From NCBI RefSeq assembly GCF_009905255.1, contig NZ_CP047602.1, positions 682,001 to 746,000 on the forward strand: 64,000 nucleotides of DNA. Reading direction: 5' to 3'. Below are positions 46,831 through 56,762 of the stretch, in pieces; positions within the stretch are counted from its first letter, which is position 1, and each line of letters begins with the position of its first letter. The notes beneath the pieces were generated by a model. The model worked only from the letters and a program-made list of their open reading frames with translations, was not told the origin of the DNA and did not search any database. The position numbers and the translations under genes are program-made. Source of the stretch: Thermoanaerobacterium aotearoense. Lineage in GTDB: Bacteria; Bacillota; Thermoanaerobacteria; Thermoanaerobacterales; Thermoanaerobacteraceae.

Positions 46831-47187
46831 ATGTTGAGAAAAGTAGACAAACACAGTGGAGTTCCTGCCTATCTGCAGATAACGAATATGATAAAATCAG
46901 AAATTTTGCTTGGAAACCTTCAAAAAGGATCGCAGCTATCTTCAATACGTGAATTGCAACAAATCTTTGATGTGAATATAAATACTGTATTAAAAGCATT
47001 GGAAAAGTTAAAATCAGAAGGGTATATTGAAGCTGAACAAGGTGTAGGATACTTTGTTAAAAAAGATTTTGATGTAGATAAAAAGGTTATAGAGATAATA
47101 AAAACATGTGTAGCTAAGTTAAAAGACAATAGTATAGATTATTATACGGCCATATTGATATTTGAGGAGGTCTGGAAAAATGAGTGA
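46831..47187 (+). CDS. GntR-family regulator, YtrA subfamily
   Basis: 118-aa short GntR protein with a winged helix (GVPAYLQITNMIKSEILLG, SSIRELQQIFDVNINTVLKALEKL, read in parts) and only a ~45-residue helical tail, the YtrA type that typically governs ABC transporter operons and binds long A+T-rich palindromes. The 30-bp palindrome at the operon promoter is its likely site, implying autoregulation. It overlaps the next gene by 8 bp. Confidence 0.92.
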   Translation: MLRKVDKHSGVPAYLQITNMIKSEILLGNLQKGSQLSSIRELQQIFDVNINTVLKALEKLKSEGYIEAEQGVGYFVKKDFDVDKKVIEIIKTCVAKLKDNSIDYYTAILIFEEVWKNE

Positions 47188-47833
47188 CTATAAAAGCAGC
47201 TTTACCTTAGAGCTTAAAAAGATGGACGTTTATCTTGAAAAAGAATTAACGGAAAAAACAGGAAGAATTGCAATTTTGATGTTGATACTTTTATTGCCAA
47301 GTTTTTTTGTCAAGGAGTTTGCAATACTGTTTTTATCATCATCGCTGCTGATATATGATATACGGCATCAAAATGCTGAACTTCTGTATTCTTTGCCTTT
47401 TTCCAAAAAAGAATTGTTTAATTTCAACCTGATTTTTTTGTGTCTTGCCGTTTTTGCCACTTCTGCTTTTGGAGAAATTTTATTGGGCAATACAATTATT
47501 GAAAAATTAGACTTTATTTTAAGAAGTTTGATTTTAATATTTTCAATATTTGGGATTCAGATTATACTCTCCGAATTTAATGTTGACGCAGTAGTTTTTA
47601 GCTTTATTGCAGTGATTTTCGATGCAATTTTAGGCAATTTTGGCACACCTGATATAAATAGTTCTAATTTTAATCCTTACAGTTTGATAAGTTTTTCAAA
47701 GCAAGGGAATTTGGCTATGTCACTGGTATTTTCAATATTGATTTGTTTTATTAGCTATTTAGTATATACGCGAAAGGATGGTGAAAACCACCATGAAAGC
47801 TTTGGAAGTAATAAATTTAAGCAAACAAATTGA
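47180..47833 (+). CDS. ABC transporter membrane subunit (putative)
   Basis: 217-aa protein with five to six hydrophobic segments and a short cytoplasmic start (SDYKSSFTLELKKMDVYLEKE). No strong family signature, but the IYDIRHQNAELLYSLPFSKKELF motif is typical of ABC-2-type permeases of YtrC/CcmB-like systems. ATG 47180 follows GAGGAGG. Its gene overlaps the ATPase gene by 41 bp, so the pair is certainly co-expressed. Confidence 0.8.
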   Translation: MSDYKSSFTLELKKMDVYLEKELTEKTGRIAILMLILLLPSFFVKEFAILFLSSSLLIYDIRHQNAELLYSLPFSKKELFNFNLIFLCLAVFATSAFGEILLGNTIIEKLDFILRSLILIFSIFGIQIILSEFNVDAVVFSFIAVIFDAILGNFGTPDINSSNFNPYSLISFSKQGNLAMSLVFSILICFISYLVYTRKDGENHHESFGSNKFKQTN

Positions 47834-48620
47834 TGGCAAACAAATTATATCAGACGTAAGCTTTTCTGTGGCAGAAGGAGAAATAATCGCACTTGTTGGG
47901 CCTAATGGTGCAGGGAAAACCACCACATTAAAATGTATAATGGGCATTATAGGAAAAGATGCAGGCGAAATATTCATTTTTGGGCAGCCTTTTAGCACAA
48001 AACTTAAAACAGATATGGCGTTTGTTTCAGAAAACAGAAAGGTTTTTGCTAATTTAAGTTTAGAAAATTATCGAAAGATATATGAGACGCTTTACCCAAA
48101 TTGGGATGACAACTTTTTTAAAAGCCTCATATCGCGATATGGATTTAATTTAAAACAAGAGATGCAAAAATTTTCGGAAGGACAAAAGACGATTTTGATG
48201 TCGATTTTAGCTTTTTCTACAAATGCAAAACTCATTATTCTCGATGAACCAACTCAACACCTTGATCCAGCAGTAAGATTTGAGCTTATAGAAATGATAA
48301 AAGAATATGTCAATGACAAAAAAGGAACTGTATTGCTTTCTTCACACGAGATATACGAGTTGGAGGAGTACGCTTCAAGCTTTGCTATTATAAAAAACGG
48401 GAGAATAATTTACACCGATTCAATAGATGAAGCGAAACAAAAGCATAGGATACTAAGTGCAAACAAAAATGTAAAGGACATGAAAGTTATAGCCGTAATT
48501 AATGACGAGGTTTTGGTTAAGACAGATGAAGATGTGGGCGATTACCCTCGTTTAAATCAAATTATTGTGGGCTATTTAAAAAGCACAGATGAAATTTTTC
48601 AAACAAGTTATTCACTTTGA
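47793..48620 (+). CDS. ABC transporter ATPase
   Basis: 275-aa ATPase. Walker A GPNGAGKTT, a variant signature KFSEGQKT, Walker B LIILDEPTQHLD and the H-loop SSHEIYE are present. The FSEGQ signature and a C-terminal ~70-residue extension resemble YtrB-type and bacitracin/lantibiotic export ATPases. ATG 47793 after AAAGGATGG is preferred over ATG 47778. It probably powers the preceding permease in envelope stress or antibiotic export. Confidence 0.9.
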   Translation: MKALEVINLSKQIDGKQIISDVSFSVAEGEIIALVGPNGAGKTTTLKCIMGIIGKDAGEIFIFGQPFSTKLKTDMAFVSENRKVFANLSLENYRKIYETLYPNWDDNFFKSLISRYGFNLKQEMQKFSEGQKTILMSILAFSTNAKLIILDEPTQHLDPAVRFELIEMIKEYVNDKKGTVLLSSHEIYELEEYASSFAIIKNGRIIYTDSIDEAKQKHRILSANKNVKDMKVIAVINDEVLVKTDEDVGDYPRLNQIIVGYLKSTDEIFQTSYSL

Positions 48621-48687
48621 TGATTTGATTTGATAAAATATCTTTATATATAGATATAGTTGAATATGTTCAAAGGGGGACATTGAA

Positions 48688-50247
48688 GTGAAAAACATTG
48701 TTATTTATGATTCTACATTGAGAGATGGAGCTCAATCACAGGGGATTTCCTTTACAGTATCAGATAAAATAAAGATTGTTGAGCTTTTAGACGACTTTGG
48801 CGTAGATTACATTGAAGCTGGAAATCCTGGTTCCAATCCTAAAGACATGGAGTTTTTCGATATTATAAAAAGAAAAAGTTTGAAAAATTCCAAGTTGATA
48901 GCATTTGGCAGCACAAGGCGGGCAAACACGCCGGTGGAGAAAGACGCCAATGTCAGTTCGCTTTTATTGGCAGAGACAGAGTATGTGGCAGTATTTGGAA
49001 AATCATGGGACTTCCATGTTAGCGAGATATTGCGAACGACTTTAGATGAAAATCTCAATATGATATATGATACGATAAATTACTTGAAAAATCGGGGTAA
49101 AAAAGTCGTATTCGATGCAGAACATTTTTATGATGGCTTTGTGGAAAATCCTGATTACGCATTGAAAACCCTTCAGGTGGCGTATGATGCAGGAGCAGAC
49201 AGCATCTGCCTTTGCGATACAAAAGGTGGCATGTTTCCTACAGAAATATATGATATAACCAAAAAGGTTGTAGATAAATTTGATTGTGAGATAGGCATAC
49301 ACGCTCACAATGACAATGGTATGGCTGTTGCCAATTCTATAATGGCTGTAGAAGCAGGTGCAATACAAGTCCAAGGAACGATAAATGGATATGGTGAAAG
49401 ATGTGGAAACGCGAATCTGTGCACAATTTTGCCAAACTTGCAATTTAAAAAAGGAATAAAATGCGTTGAAGACGACAAAATGAGAGAGCTTACAGTGCTT
49501 TCAAGAAGAGTAAGCGAAATAGCCAATGCGGCGCCGGATGAAAGAGCACCGTACGTAGGGAGAAATGCATTTGCCCATAAGGCTGGTATGCATTCAGATG
49601 CTGTTTGCAAAAACACGAGATCGTATGAAATCATTGATCCAGAGCTTGTCGGCAATGAAAGAGTGCTTTTATTGTCAGAAGTAGCCGGCAGAAGCGCTTT
49701 GATAGGCATAGTGAATGAAGTTGATCCAACAATAGACCGTGACTCTGATAAGACGAAAGAGATATTAGACAAGCTAAAGGAAATGGAATCTAAGGGATAT
49801 AAGTACGAAGGCGCTGAAGGCTCGTTAAAGCTTCTGATATTGAAGACTTTGGGACTGTATAAACCCTCATTTAGGCTTATAGAATTTAAAGTCATAGTCA
49901 ATGAACCATCTGTTGATGATGTAAATTCGTCTGCCCTCATAAAGATAGAAGTAGACGGGCAAGAAGAAATAACCGCTGCAGAAGGCGACGGACCTGTAAA
50001 CGCACTTGATAAGGCAGTCAGAAAGGCTTTAGAAAGATTTTACCCGGAAGTCAAGGAGATGAAACTTACAGACTACAAAGTAAGAGTATTGGACTCTAAT
50101 TCTGCTACAGCAGCGAAAGTAAGGGTAATAATAGAGTCGTCCGATGGAAACGAAGTCTGGAGCACCATTGGCGTATCGACAGATATAATAGATGCCAGTT
50201 GGATAGCGCTTGTAGATTCAATAGAGTATAAGCTTAATAAAAAATGA
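48688..50247 (+). CDS. cimA: (R)-citramalate synthase / isopropylmalate synthase family
   Basis: 519-aa enzyme of the DRE-TIM superfamily with YDSTLRDGAQSQGISF, catalytic HxH (IHAHNDNGMAV) and GTINGYGERCGNANL. The ~150-residue C-terminal LeuA-dimer regulatory domain (about 375-519) gives isoleucine feedback in CimA. It condenses acetyl-CoA and pyruvate to citramalate, a threonine-independent isoleucine route common in this group. GTG 48688 follows AAAGGGGG. Monocistronic with a terminator. LeuA cannot be entirely excluded, but the length and start favour CimA. Confidence 0.92.
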   Translation: MKNIVIYDSTLRDGAQSQGISFTVSDKIKIVELLDDFGVDYIEAGNPGSNPKDMEFFDIIKRKSLKNSKLIAFGSTRRANTPVEKDANVSSLLLAETEYVAVFGKSWDFHVSEILRTTLDENLNMIYDTINYLKNRGKKVVFDAEHFYDGFVENPDYALKTLQVAYDAGADSICLCDTKGGMFPTEIYDITKKVVDKFDCEIGIHAHNDNGMAVANSIMAVEAGAIQVQGTINGYGERCGNANLCTILPNLQFKKGIKCVEDDKMRELTVLSRRVSEIANAAPDERAPYVGRNAFAHKAGMHSDAVCKNTRSYEIIDPELVGNERVLLLSEVAGRSALIGIVNEVDPTIDRDSDKTKEILDKLKEMESKGYKYEGAEGSLKLLILKTLGLYKPSFRLIEFKVIVNEPSVDDVNSSALIKIEVDGQEEITAAEGDGPVNALDKAVRKALERFYPEVKEMKLTDYKVRVLDSNSATAAKVRVIIESSDGNEVWSTIGVSTDIIDASWIALVDSIEYKLNKK

Positions 50248-50256
50248 CGAAAAAGG

Positions 50257-50304
50257 GACTGCTGCACAAATGACTGAATAGTTCATGGTGCATCAGTCTT
50301 TTTT
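50257..50304 (+). terminator. Terminator after cimA
   Basis: GACTG-C-TGCAC pairs with GTGCA-T-CAGTC with one mismatch; loop of 20 bases containing a short inner repeat; then TTTTTT. Confidence 0.75.
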
Positions 50305-50382
50305 AATACGCAATTTTACCTTGAGACGCCTTACCATATGTAATAAAATAAATATGTGATTTAGTTTGTGGGAGCTGATAAA

Positions 50383-53300
50383 TTGAAGGAGATATTTTTT
50401 GGTCCTTTTTGCAACAATGTTAGAGATATGCTTATTGAAAAGTCGATGGAAACTATTAGAAATGGGAAAAGGGTTTTATACATATTGCCTTCCCGTGAGG
50501 CTATGTTTGATGTAAGGGATAAGTTCATCAAATTAAATGGCGGCATCGTAGATGCGGATATATTTGTGTTTGAAGATATAGCGAAGCTTTTGTGCGGCGA
50601 TTTTATAAAAAATCACACAGTAATATCGACTTATGAGATGAAAGAAATTTTGAGAAGCATCTTGCAAAAGTCTGATTACAATGGGTACTATCAAAATGTA
50701 AAAGACAAGGCAGGATTTTTAGAATCTGTCTTAAGCTTCATAAAGACAGCAAAGAGAAACATGTTAAACCCAAATGATATTAAAAAGATTGCCAATAGCT
50801 TAAAGAGAAATGTGCTAAAGGAAAAGTTGAATAATTTAGCGGAAATTTACATTAATTATGAGGATTACAAGAATAAGAATGGATTGATTGATGTAGATGA
50901 CATTTCAGTTAACGCCATTCAATATGTCGATACTTCAAATTACTTTAGCAGAATAGGAATTGTCGTTGTAGATGGCTTTATAAATTTAGATGGTGTGAAT
51001 ATGCAATTATTGAAGAAGATGGCTCTAAATAGCGATCATGATATTTATGTGAATATTCCATTTAAAAATGAGCACAATGAAATCTTCATAAAAAACGGCA
51101 TCGTGAAAGACTTATTAGATATCGGATTTAGGTTAAATGAAATAATGGAAACGGAAGAAAATGCAGATGGCAGCAATGCAGAGAAAGTTTCTAAATACCT
51201 GTATTCAGGAAAAGAGATTATTAAAAGCGTAGATGGCACTATTATGATGCTGAATAGTCCATCGATTGAGCATGAAGTAAGAGAAACTGCAAGGTTAATA
51301 AAGAAGAAGATAGTCTTTGAAAAAGTAAAACCTGAAAATATTGCTGTGTTTGTAAAGAATATTGATGACTACAGAGAAAGCATAATTGACATTTTTGACG
51401 AGATGGGCATTCCTTTAAGGTTTAATGATGGAAAGAAATTAATGTCAGTGATGATTGCCAGTGATATTTACAGTTTGATTACATATAAGATAAATCGCGA
51501 TTTTAAGAGCTTTGACAGTATAATGAAATCAAAGTATCTGATGCCTAATGAAATAATAGACGTATACAATAAAGCATCAAAGCTGATAGATGAATCTTAT
51601 AACGATTATGAAGAAAAAATTTTATCTGCATTAAACGATGGAGAGTTTGAAAAATTAAAAAAATGCATCAATATGCTTGTAGAAAAGCAGTATAAAGATA
51701 TAAGTGAGTTTCTGGAAAGCATTTTAAATATCATAGAGATGCTTAAAATCGACTTAAACATAATGTCATTGTATGAATCAGGCGTGATAGACGGAAGGAA
51801 TTTCGTATACAGTTTAAAAGCGTTAGAAGCTATGAAACAAATTCTAAAGAATGTTATGGAATTAAAAAGGCGGTATGGTAAAACTTCCTCTGATGATATT
51901 GAGACTATTCAAGAGGACTTATTAGACATGATGGAAAACTGCGATATAATGATTAAAAATCTTGACATTGAAGGTGTGAAAGTGATAAATCCGGACTTGG
52001 CAAGAGGTCAGAGATACGATGTAGTGTTTATCCTTGGTGCAAATGAAGGGGATTTTCCAACCACATCTTCTGCCAATCCGATTTTTGATTCACAGGATGA
52101 AGCCTATTTGGGAAATAGCCACCTTTATGTATTTAGTCGAAACTTTGAAATAGAAAGGGAAAAAATAAGATTCAATTCATGCATAGCTTCTTCTTTAGGA
52201 GATGTTTATATATCGTATAGGACGACAGATAAAGAAGGAAATAAAATGATTAAATCACCATTTGTATATGAGATTGAAAGTCTTTTTGATAAAATGTCAC
52301 TGAAAAAAGTAGTTGCTCCTGTTGTTTACATGAAAGATAGATTTGCTTATAAGCTAAATGATTTATCCAGCGAAGATGAAATCATGTATTATTTGGCAAA
52401 TTCGAAATGCGATGATGCTGATTTGAACATTCTGTCAGGTAGGACAAGCCTTGCAAAAACGTACCAACATATTAATTATTTGTCATCATTAGAGAGAAAA
52501 AGAGTGACAAGCAATGAGATGAATGAGTACACAGGAAAAATACGCAAAGAGGAAAATTTAAAGATACTTGATGGAATTCACTTAAGCGCATCAGGTTTAA
52601 ACAGTTATGTTGCTTGCCCTTTTAGTTTTTTTGTGGAGACACTTTTAGACATCAAAATTTTAGATGAGTCAATTGAATTCAAGAAAAACATCGGCTCTAC
52701 ATATCATGAGATTTTGATGAAGTATTACAGCAAAAATGAAGATCTCTACGATGTGAATGAAGAAAAACTTAAAGATGTGATTGATAAAACTTGTGAGAAA
52801 TTAGATGGCATAAAAAATAATGTCATACTTGAAAAGTTTAAAAAAGAGATGTATGACACTTTATTTAAGCTTATAACAGATGATATATCAAATAGGCTTA
52901 ATTATTACAAGAAGGCTGGTGCTGAGCTTATTCCTTCGATGTTTGAAAAGAAATTTGAGATAGACTATGGCGGTTACAGACTCTACGGCAAGATAGATAG
53001 AATCGATTTAGAGCGAAGCATAGATGGCAATTTGACAGGAAAATACCTCATATACGATTACAAATTGGGTACGATAGGAGGGCTAAGGCAGTGCATAGAT
53101 GGTTTGGATTTTCAATTACCTACGTATTACATGGCTGCAGAAGAAATTCTTAGTAATGAGCTTGGCATCGAAAATCCATCCTGTTTAGGCTTGCTGTACT
53201 ACAGTGTGGAAAATGTCAAAAGAAATGGGATCTTGCTGGATGAATACAAGAAATACCTATTTAAAGGAAATGCAGGCCCGAGAGATGTATTAAGCAAAGA

Positions 53301-53496
53301 AAGCTTTGATGTGATAATTGATTGGATCGAAAAAAAGGGGATTGAAAATGCAGACAGAATGATGACGGGTTCTTTTAATCTGCCTGAAGTATGTCCATAT
53401 GACGATTCTAATATCAGATGTCCATATGCATCAATATGCAGGTATGATAGACGTGAAAACAAAAGAGGTGAAAATGGTGTACAGCATGTTGATTGA
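50383..53496 (+). CDS. addB: ATP-dependent nuclease subunit B (AddB/RexB)
   Basis: 1037-aa partner of AddA in double-strand break repair. The N-terminal region has no Walker A GKT motif, unlike Bacillus AddB. The C-terminal nuclease domain (about 720-1030) has SASGLNSYVACPFSFFVE with the first Cys, DRIDLERS and LIYDYKLG as the PD-(D/E)XK core, and the last three Cys in EVCPYDDSNIRCPYASICRYD (in part), which clamp an iron-sulfur cluster. TTG 50383 is nine bases after GGGAG; GTG 50368 lacks a ribosome site. It overlaps addA by 23 bp. Confidence 0.9.
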   Translation: MKEIFFGPFCNNVRDMLIEKSMETIRNGKRVLYILPSREAMFDVRDKFIKLNGGIVDADIFVFEDIAKLLCGDFIKNHTVISTYEMKEILRSILQKSDYNGYYQNVKDKAGFLESVLSFIKTAKRNMLNPNDIKKIANSLKRNVLKEKLNNLAEIYINYEDYKNKNGLIDVDDISVNAIQYVDTSNYFSRIGIVVVDGFINLDGVNMQLLKKMALNSDHDIYVNIPFKNEHNEIFIKNGIVKDLLDIGFRLNEIMETEENADGSNAEKVSKYLYSGKEIIKSVDGTIMMLNSPSIEHEVRETARLIKKKIVFEKVKPENIAVFVKNIDDYRESIIDIFDEMGIPLRFNDGKKLMSVMIASDIYSLITYKINRDFKSFDSIMKSKYLMPNEIIDVYNKASKLIDESYNDYEEKILSALNDGEFEKLKKCINMLVEKQYKDISEFLESILNIIEMLKIDLNIMSLYESGVIDGRNFVYSLKALEAMKQILKNVMELKRRYGKTSSDDIETIQEDLLDMMENCDIMIKNLDIEGVKVINPDLARGQRYDVVFILGANEGDFPTTSSANPIFDSQDEAYLGNSHLYVFSRNFEIEREKIRFNSCIASSLGDVYISYRTTDKEGNKMIKSPFVYEIESLFDKMSLKKVVAPVVYMKDRFAYKLNDLSSEDEIMYYLANSKCDDADLNILSGRTSLAKTYQHINYLSSLERKRVTSNEMNEYTGKIRKEENLKILDGIHLSASGLNSYVACPFSFFVETLLDIKILDESIEFKKNIGSTYHEILMKYYSKNEDLYDVNEEKLKDVIDKTCEKLDGIKNNVILEKFKKEMYDTLFKLITDDISNRLNYYKKAGAELIPSMFEKKFEIDYGGYRLYGKIDRIDLERSIDGNLTGKYLIYDYKLGTIGGLRQCIDGLDFQLPTYYMAAEEILSNELGIENPSCLGLLYYSVENVKRNGILLDEYKKYLFKGNAGPRDVLSKESFDVIIDWIEKKGIENADRMMTGSFNLPEVCPYDDSNIRCPYASICRYDRRENKRGENGVQHVD

Positions 53497-56400
53497 AGAA
53501 GATCTAAGCCAAGAGCAATCAAAAGCTCTTGATATAAGCAAAAACGTAGCACTAAGGGCTGGCGCTGGTTCTGGCAAAACGAGAGTATTGACTAAAAGGT
53601 ATATAAAGCTTTTGAATGATGTAGCTGATATCAAGATTGACAATATTGTCGCAATAACATTTACTCGAAAAGCCGCTGCTGAAATGAAAGAAAGGATAAG
53701 AAAAGAGATAGAATCACTGTGCAAATTAGATAAGGATAGCAAAAAATGGACGGCGTTTAGAGATTCACTGATATTTGCCAATATTGATACAATTCACGGC
53801 TTTTGCGAGAAAATGATAAGAGATAATTTTGCTGAAGCTTCAGTTGATCCCATGTTTTCCATTATGGATGAAGCGGATGTCAGTACGGCAGTTAAAAAGA
53901 TAGCCGAAATTGCGATAGATGAAGTGGTAAATGATGAAAACAACAAATATCTTATAAAGACTATTTTAGAAAAATACCCTTCAAAAATATTTACGGGAAA
54001 AATGTTTCAAGCTGAAATAGTAAGCTTATATTTCCGCATAAAAGAGGCTGGGATATCAGTTGAAGACATAAGATTGTCTTGTGACAGCGATGAATCAACA
54101 AAAGCCATGGAAACTTTGGCCTTTGCTACATTAAAGAAGATAGATGAGAATTATAGAAAATTCAAATCAGACAAGAATTTGCTTGACTTTAACGACTTAG
54201 AGATGATTGCTTTAAGACTTCTTTCCAACGATATCATAAGAAATGATTATTTTGAAAGGTACAAATACATTCTCATAGATGAGTTTCAAGACACGAATCC
54301 GATTCAAAAAGAGATTATTTTAAAGCTATCTGAAAAAGATGGGAAAATTCCGGATGGCAAATTATTTATTGTAGGTGATATAAAACAGTCAATATACGGC
54401 TTTAGGGGGACGGATTTTAGGATATTTGATGAATTTTGCAGAAGAATAGAATCAGGCGGAAAGGTGCTTAATCTAAGCAATTGCTACAGAAGCACAAAAA
54501 ACATCATATCAACAGTCAATGAGGTTTTTAAAAATTTGATTGAGCCATATGAAGAATTGAAGTTCCAAAGCTTTGCCGACGATGGTCCTAAAGTAGAGCT
54601 CATTACTTATAAAAAAGATGATGTAGTTAATGAAAAGAATGAAAGATATAAAAAGATAAAACAACTTTTGAAAGACGATGCCAATAAAGAAAAGCTGAAC
54701 GATCTGCTGATGGAAGACGGAGCTTTGGCTAATTCAAGAAAGGATTTTCAGGGCATGATTGTAGCAGGCAGGATTTTAAAGCTTGTGGACGAAAGATTTG
54801 ATTATAAGGATATTGCTGTACTTTTAAGAAGCAGGTCAAGTCTTAAAAGCATTGAAGGCGCACTTGCGAATTGTGGCATACCATATTGCATCATAGGTGG
54901 GATTGGATTTTGGGATAAGAGGGAGATTACCGACATCATTTCGGTTTACAAATTGGCTTTTGATACATCGGATGAAGTTGCGCTTCTTACAGCCTTAAGA
55001 TCGCCTATTTTTGGATTTAGCGATGATGATTTATTTGCTTTCATGAATATATACAATGGCGAATCTGTAGATGATTTATTGGAAGCCTTAAAAAATTTTT
55101 CTTCCATGTTTTGCGACGATAAATTGGTCATAAAAAGAGCTTGCAACATTTTTGATAGGATTTCGAAAATGAGGGGTGTATACAGTCCATACGAGATATT
55201 CAAGACGATTTTGAAAATCACAGAGTATAAAAAACTTTTGATTTCTTTGCCAAATGGATATCAAAAATTTAGAAATGTGGAGAAATTGGAGAGCATAATC
55301 AAAAGCTTTGAAGAGAAAGGCATACTCCATCCAAAAGATTTGATTGGGTATTTAGACGCTTTGAAAGAGTCATCAGGGCTTGACTCTGAAGCTTTTTTGG
55401 ATACGGAAGAAAGCAATGCCGTTAAGATTATGACTATTCATTCATCAAAAGGGCTTGAATTTGATGCTGTAATAATACCTGACATGGATAAAGCTACTGA
55501 TGGCATATCTGTGAGGAAGGCTCCTTTATTTATGTTAAATAAAGAAGGCTACATTTTTGGTATAGGCGTCAATGATGATGGAGATTTGGATAAATCGGCA
55601 AACAGTTTATATAGAGAGGAATATGACAAGTATCTTGAAAGGGAAAATATGGAGAGCAGGAGGCTTTTTTATGTAGCTTCTACGAGGGCAAAGAGATTTT
55701 TGTCTTTTATAGGACAAGAGAAAGACAATGTAGATGACATTGACGAAGACAGCAAACTTAACTCATTTATGAAACAGTTGATGTTTGCGATTAAAGATGG
55801 GTGTTCTAATATAGACTACATTGATGGCAGCTGTTTACAATCATGTGCAAAAAACAAACCTTATGATGTGAAAGGATTGGATGAAGATGTAAACAAAATA
55901 AAATTATTTGATGAATTGGTAGACAAAGTACCTCTTAGCATTAAAGGCAACGTTTCTGTAACTGCATATATTGATTATCTGATGTGCCCTATGCTTTACT
56001 ATTATAAATGTATTGCGTCGCTTGATGATAAATATGTGGAATCAGATGAAAACAGCGATGATATTTACTCAAAAAATGATGAGAAAATAAGTGCTTTAGA
56101 GAGAGGGACGATTATTCATAAGATACTTGAAACTTTAGATGATGATGACTTTATTGATGCAGGTAGTGCCAGTGATGAAAGCATCAAAAGGTATCTTGAC
56201 AATTACTACATGCTGGAAGATGAACGTAGAAAGAGGATAAACGGCAGACTACTAAAAAGATTAAAGGAGTATAAATTTAGGGTGCCCATAGACGACAACA
56301 TAAATTTAAACGGAGTAATCGACAGAATCGACATATACGAAAATGATGGAAACATTGAAGCATACATTTTTGACTATAAGACAAATAAAATAGATAGCAA

Positions 56401-56698
56401 TGATGATTTGGAGAAAATAGCAAGACATTATACACCACAGATTCATGTTTATTCGTATGCTTTACGGCGATTAAAAACCATCGGTGGTTTTTCACCAATT
56501 TTGAAAGGTGCTTTTTTGTACTTTTTAGATGTGGGAAAATATATTCAAGTTGATATTTCAGATTTTTACGTCATGGAGACATTAGGGAAAATACGTGAGG
56601 CTGCACCATTTTTATTAGGCACCAAAGGGATTGAAGAATATGTCAAGCGAAAAAGTGAATATTGCAGTATGTGTTCCTACAACAAAATTTGCAAATAG
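53474..56698 (+). CDS. addA: ATP-dependent helicase/nuclease subunit A (AddA)
   Basis: 1074-aa helicase-nuclease for resection of DNA ends. Walker A is AGAGSGKT, motif II LIDEFQDTNP, motif III GDIKQSIYGFRG, motif VI RRLFYVASTRAKR. The C-terminal RecB-type nuclease has GVIDRIDIY and IFDYKTNK. ATG 53474 follows AGAGGTG. With AddB it forms the Firmicute counterpart of RecBCD. The last residues CSMCSYNKIC may bind metal. Confidence 0.95.
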   Translation: MVYSMLIEEDLSQEQSKALDISKNVALRAGAGSGKTRVLTKRYIKLLNDVADIKIDNIVAITFTRKAAAEMKERIRKEIESLCKLDKDSKKWTAFRDSLIFANIDTIHGFCEKMIRDNFAEASVDPMFSIMDEADVSTAVKKIAEIAIDEVVNDENNKYLIKTILEKYPSKIFTGKMFQAEIVSLYFRIKEAGISVEDIRLSCDSDESTKAMETLAFATLKKIDENYRKFKSDKNLLDFNDLEMIALRLLSNDIIRNDYFERYKYILIDEFQDTNPIQKEIILKLSEKDGKIPDGKLFIVGDIKQSIYGFRGTDFRIFDEFCRRIESGGKVLNLSNCYRSTKNIISTVNEVFKNLIEPYEELKFQSFADDGPKVELITYKKDDVVNEKNERYKKIKQLLKDDANKEKLNDLLMEDGALANSRKDFQGMIVAGRILKLVDERFDYKDIAVLLRSRSSLKSIEGALANCGIPYCIIGGIGFWDKREITDIISVYKLAFDTSDEVALLTALRSPIFGFSDDDLFAFMNIYNGESVDDLLEALKNFSSMFCDDKLVIKRACNIFDRISKMRGVYSPYEIFKTILKITEYKKLLISLPNGYQKFRNVEKLESIIKSFEEKGILHPKDLIGYLDALKESSGLDSEAFLDTEESNAVKIMTIHSSKGLEFDAVIIPDMDKATDGISVRKAPLFMLNKEGYIFGIGVNDDGDLDKSANSLYREEYDKYLERENMESRRLFYVASTRAKRFLSFIGQEKDNVDDIDEDSKLNSFMKQLMFAIKDGCSNIDYIDGSCLQSCAKNKPYDVKGLDEDVNKIKLFDELVDKVPLSIKGNVSVTAYIDYLMCPMLYYYKCIASLDDKYVESDENSDDIYSKNDEKISALERGTIIHKILETLDDDDFIDAGSASDESIKRYLDNYYMLEDERRKRINGRLLKRLKEYKFRVPIDDNINLNGVIDRIDIYENDGNIEAYIFDYKTNKIDSNDDLEKIARHYTPQIHVYSYALRRLKTIGGFSPILKGAFLYFLDVGKYIQVDISDFYVMETLGKIREAAPFLLGTKGIEEYVKRKSEYCSMCSYNKICK

Positions 56699-56762
56699 TA
56701 TTGGATTTTTGTTTGTAATATGTAATAATATGGTTAAGTATTATTTAATGGGGGGTGGGTAA

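Noticed and set aside
49042-49940. 133-aa and 211-aa minus-strand ORFs inside cimA
   Set aside because: Entirely within the conserved catalytic domain of cimA; composition is that of antisense shadows.
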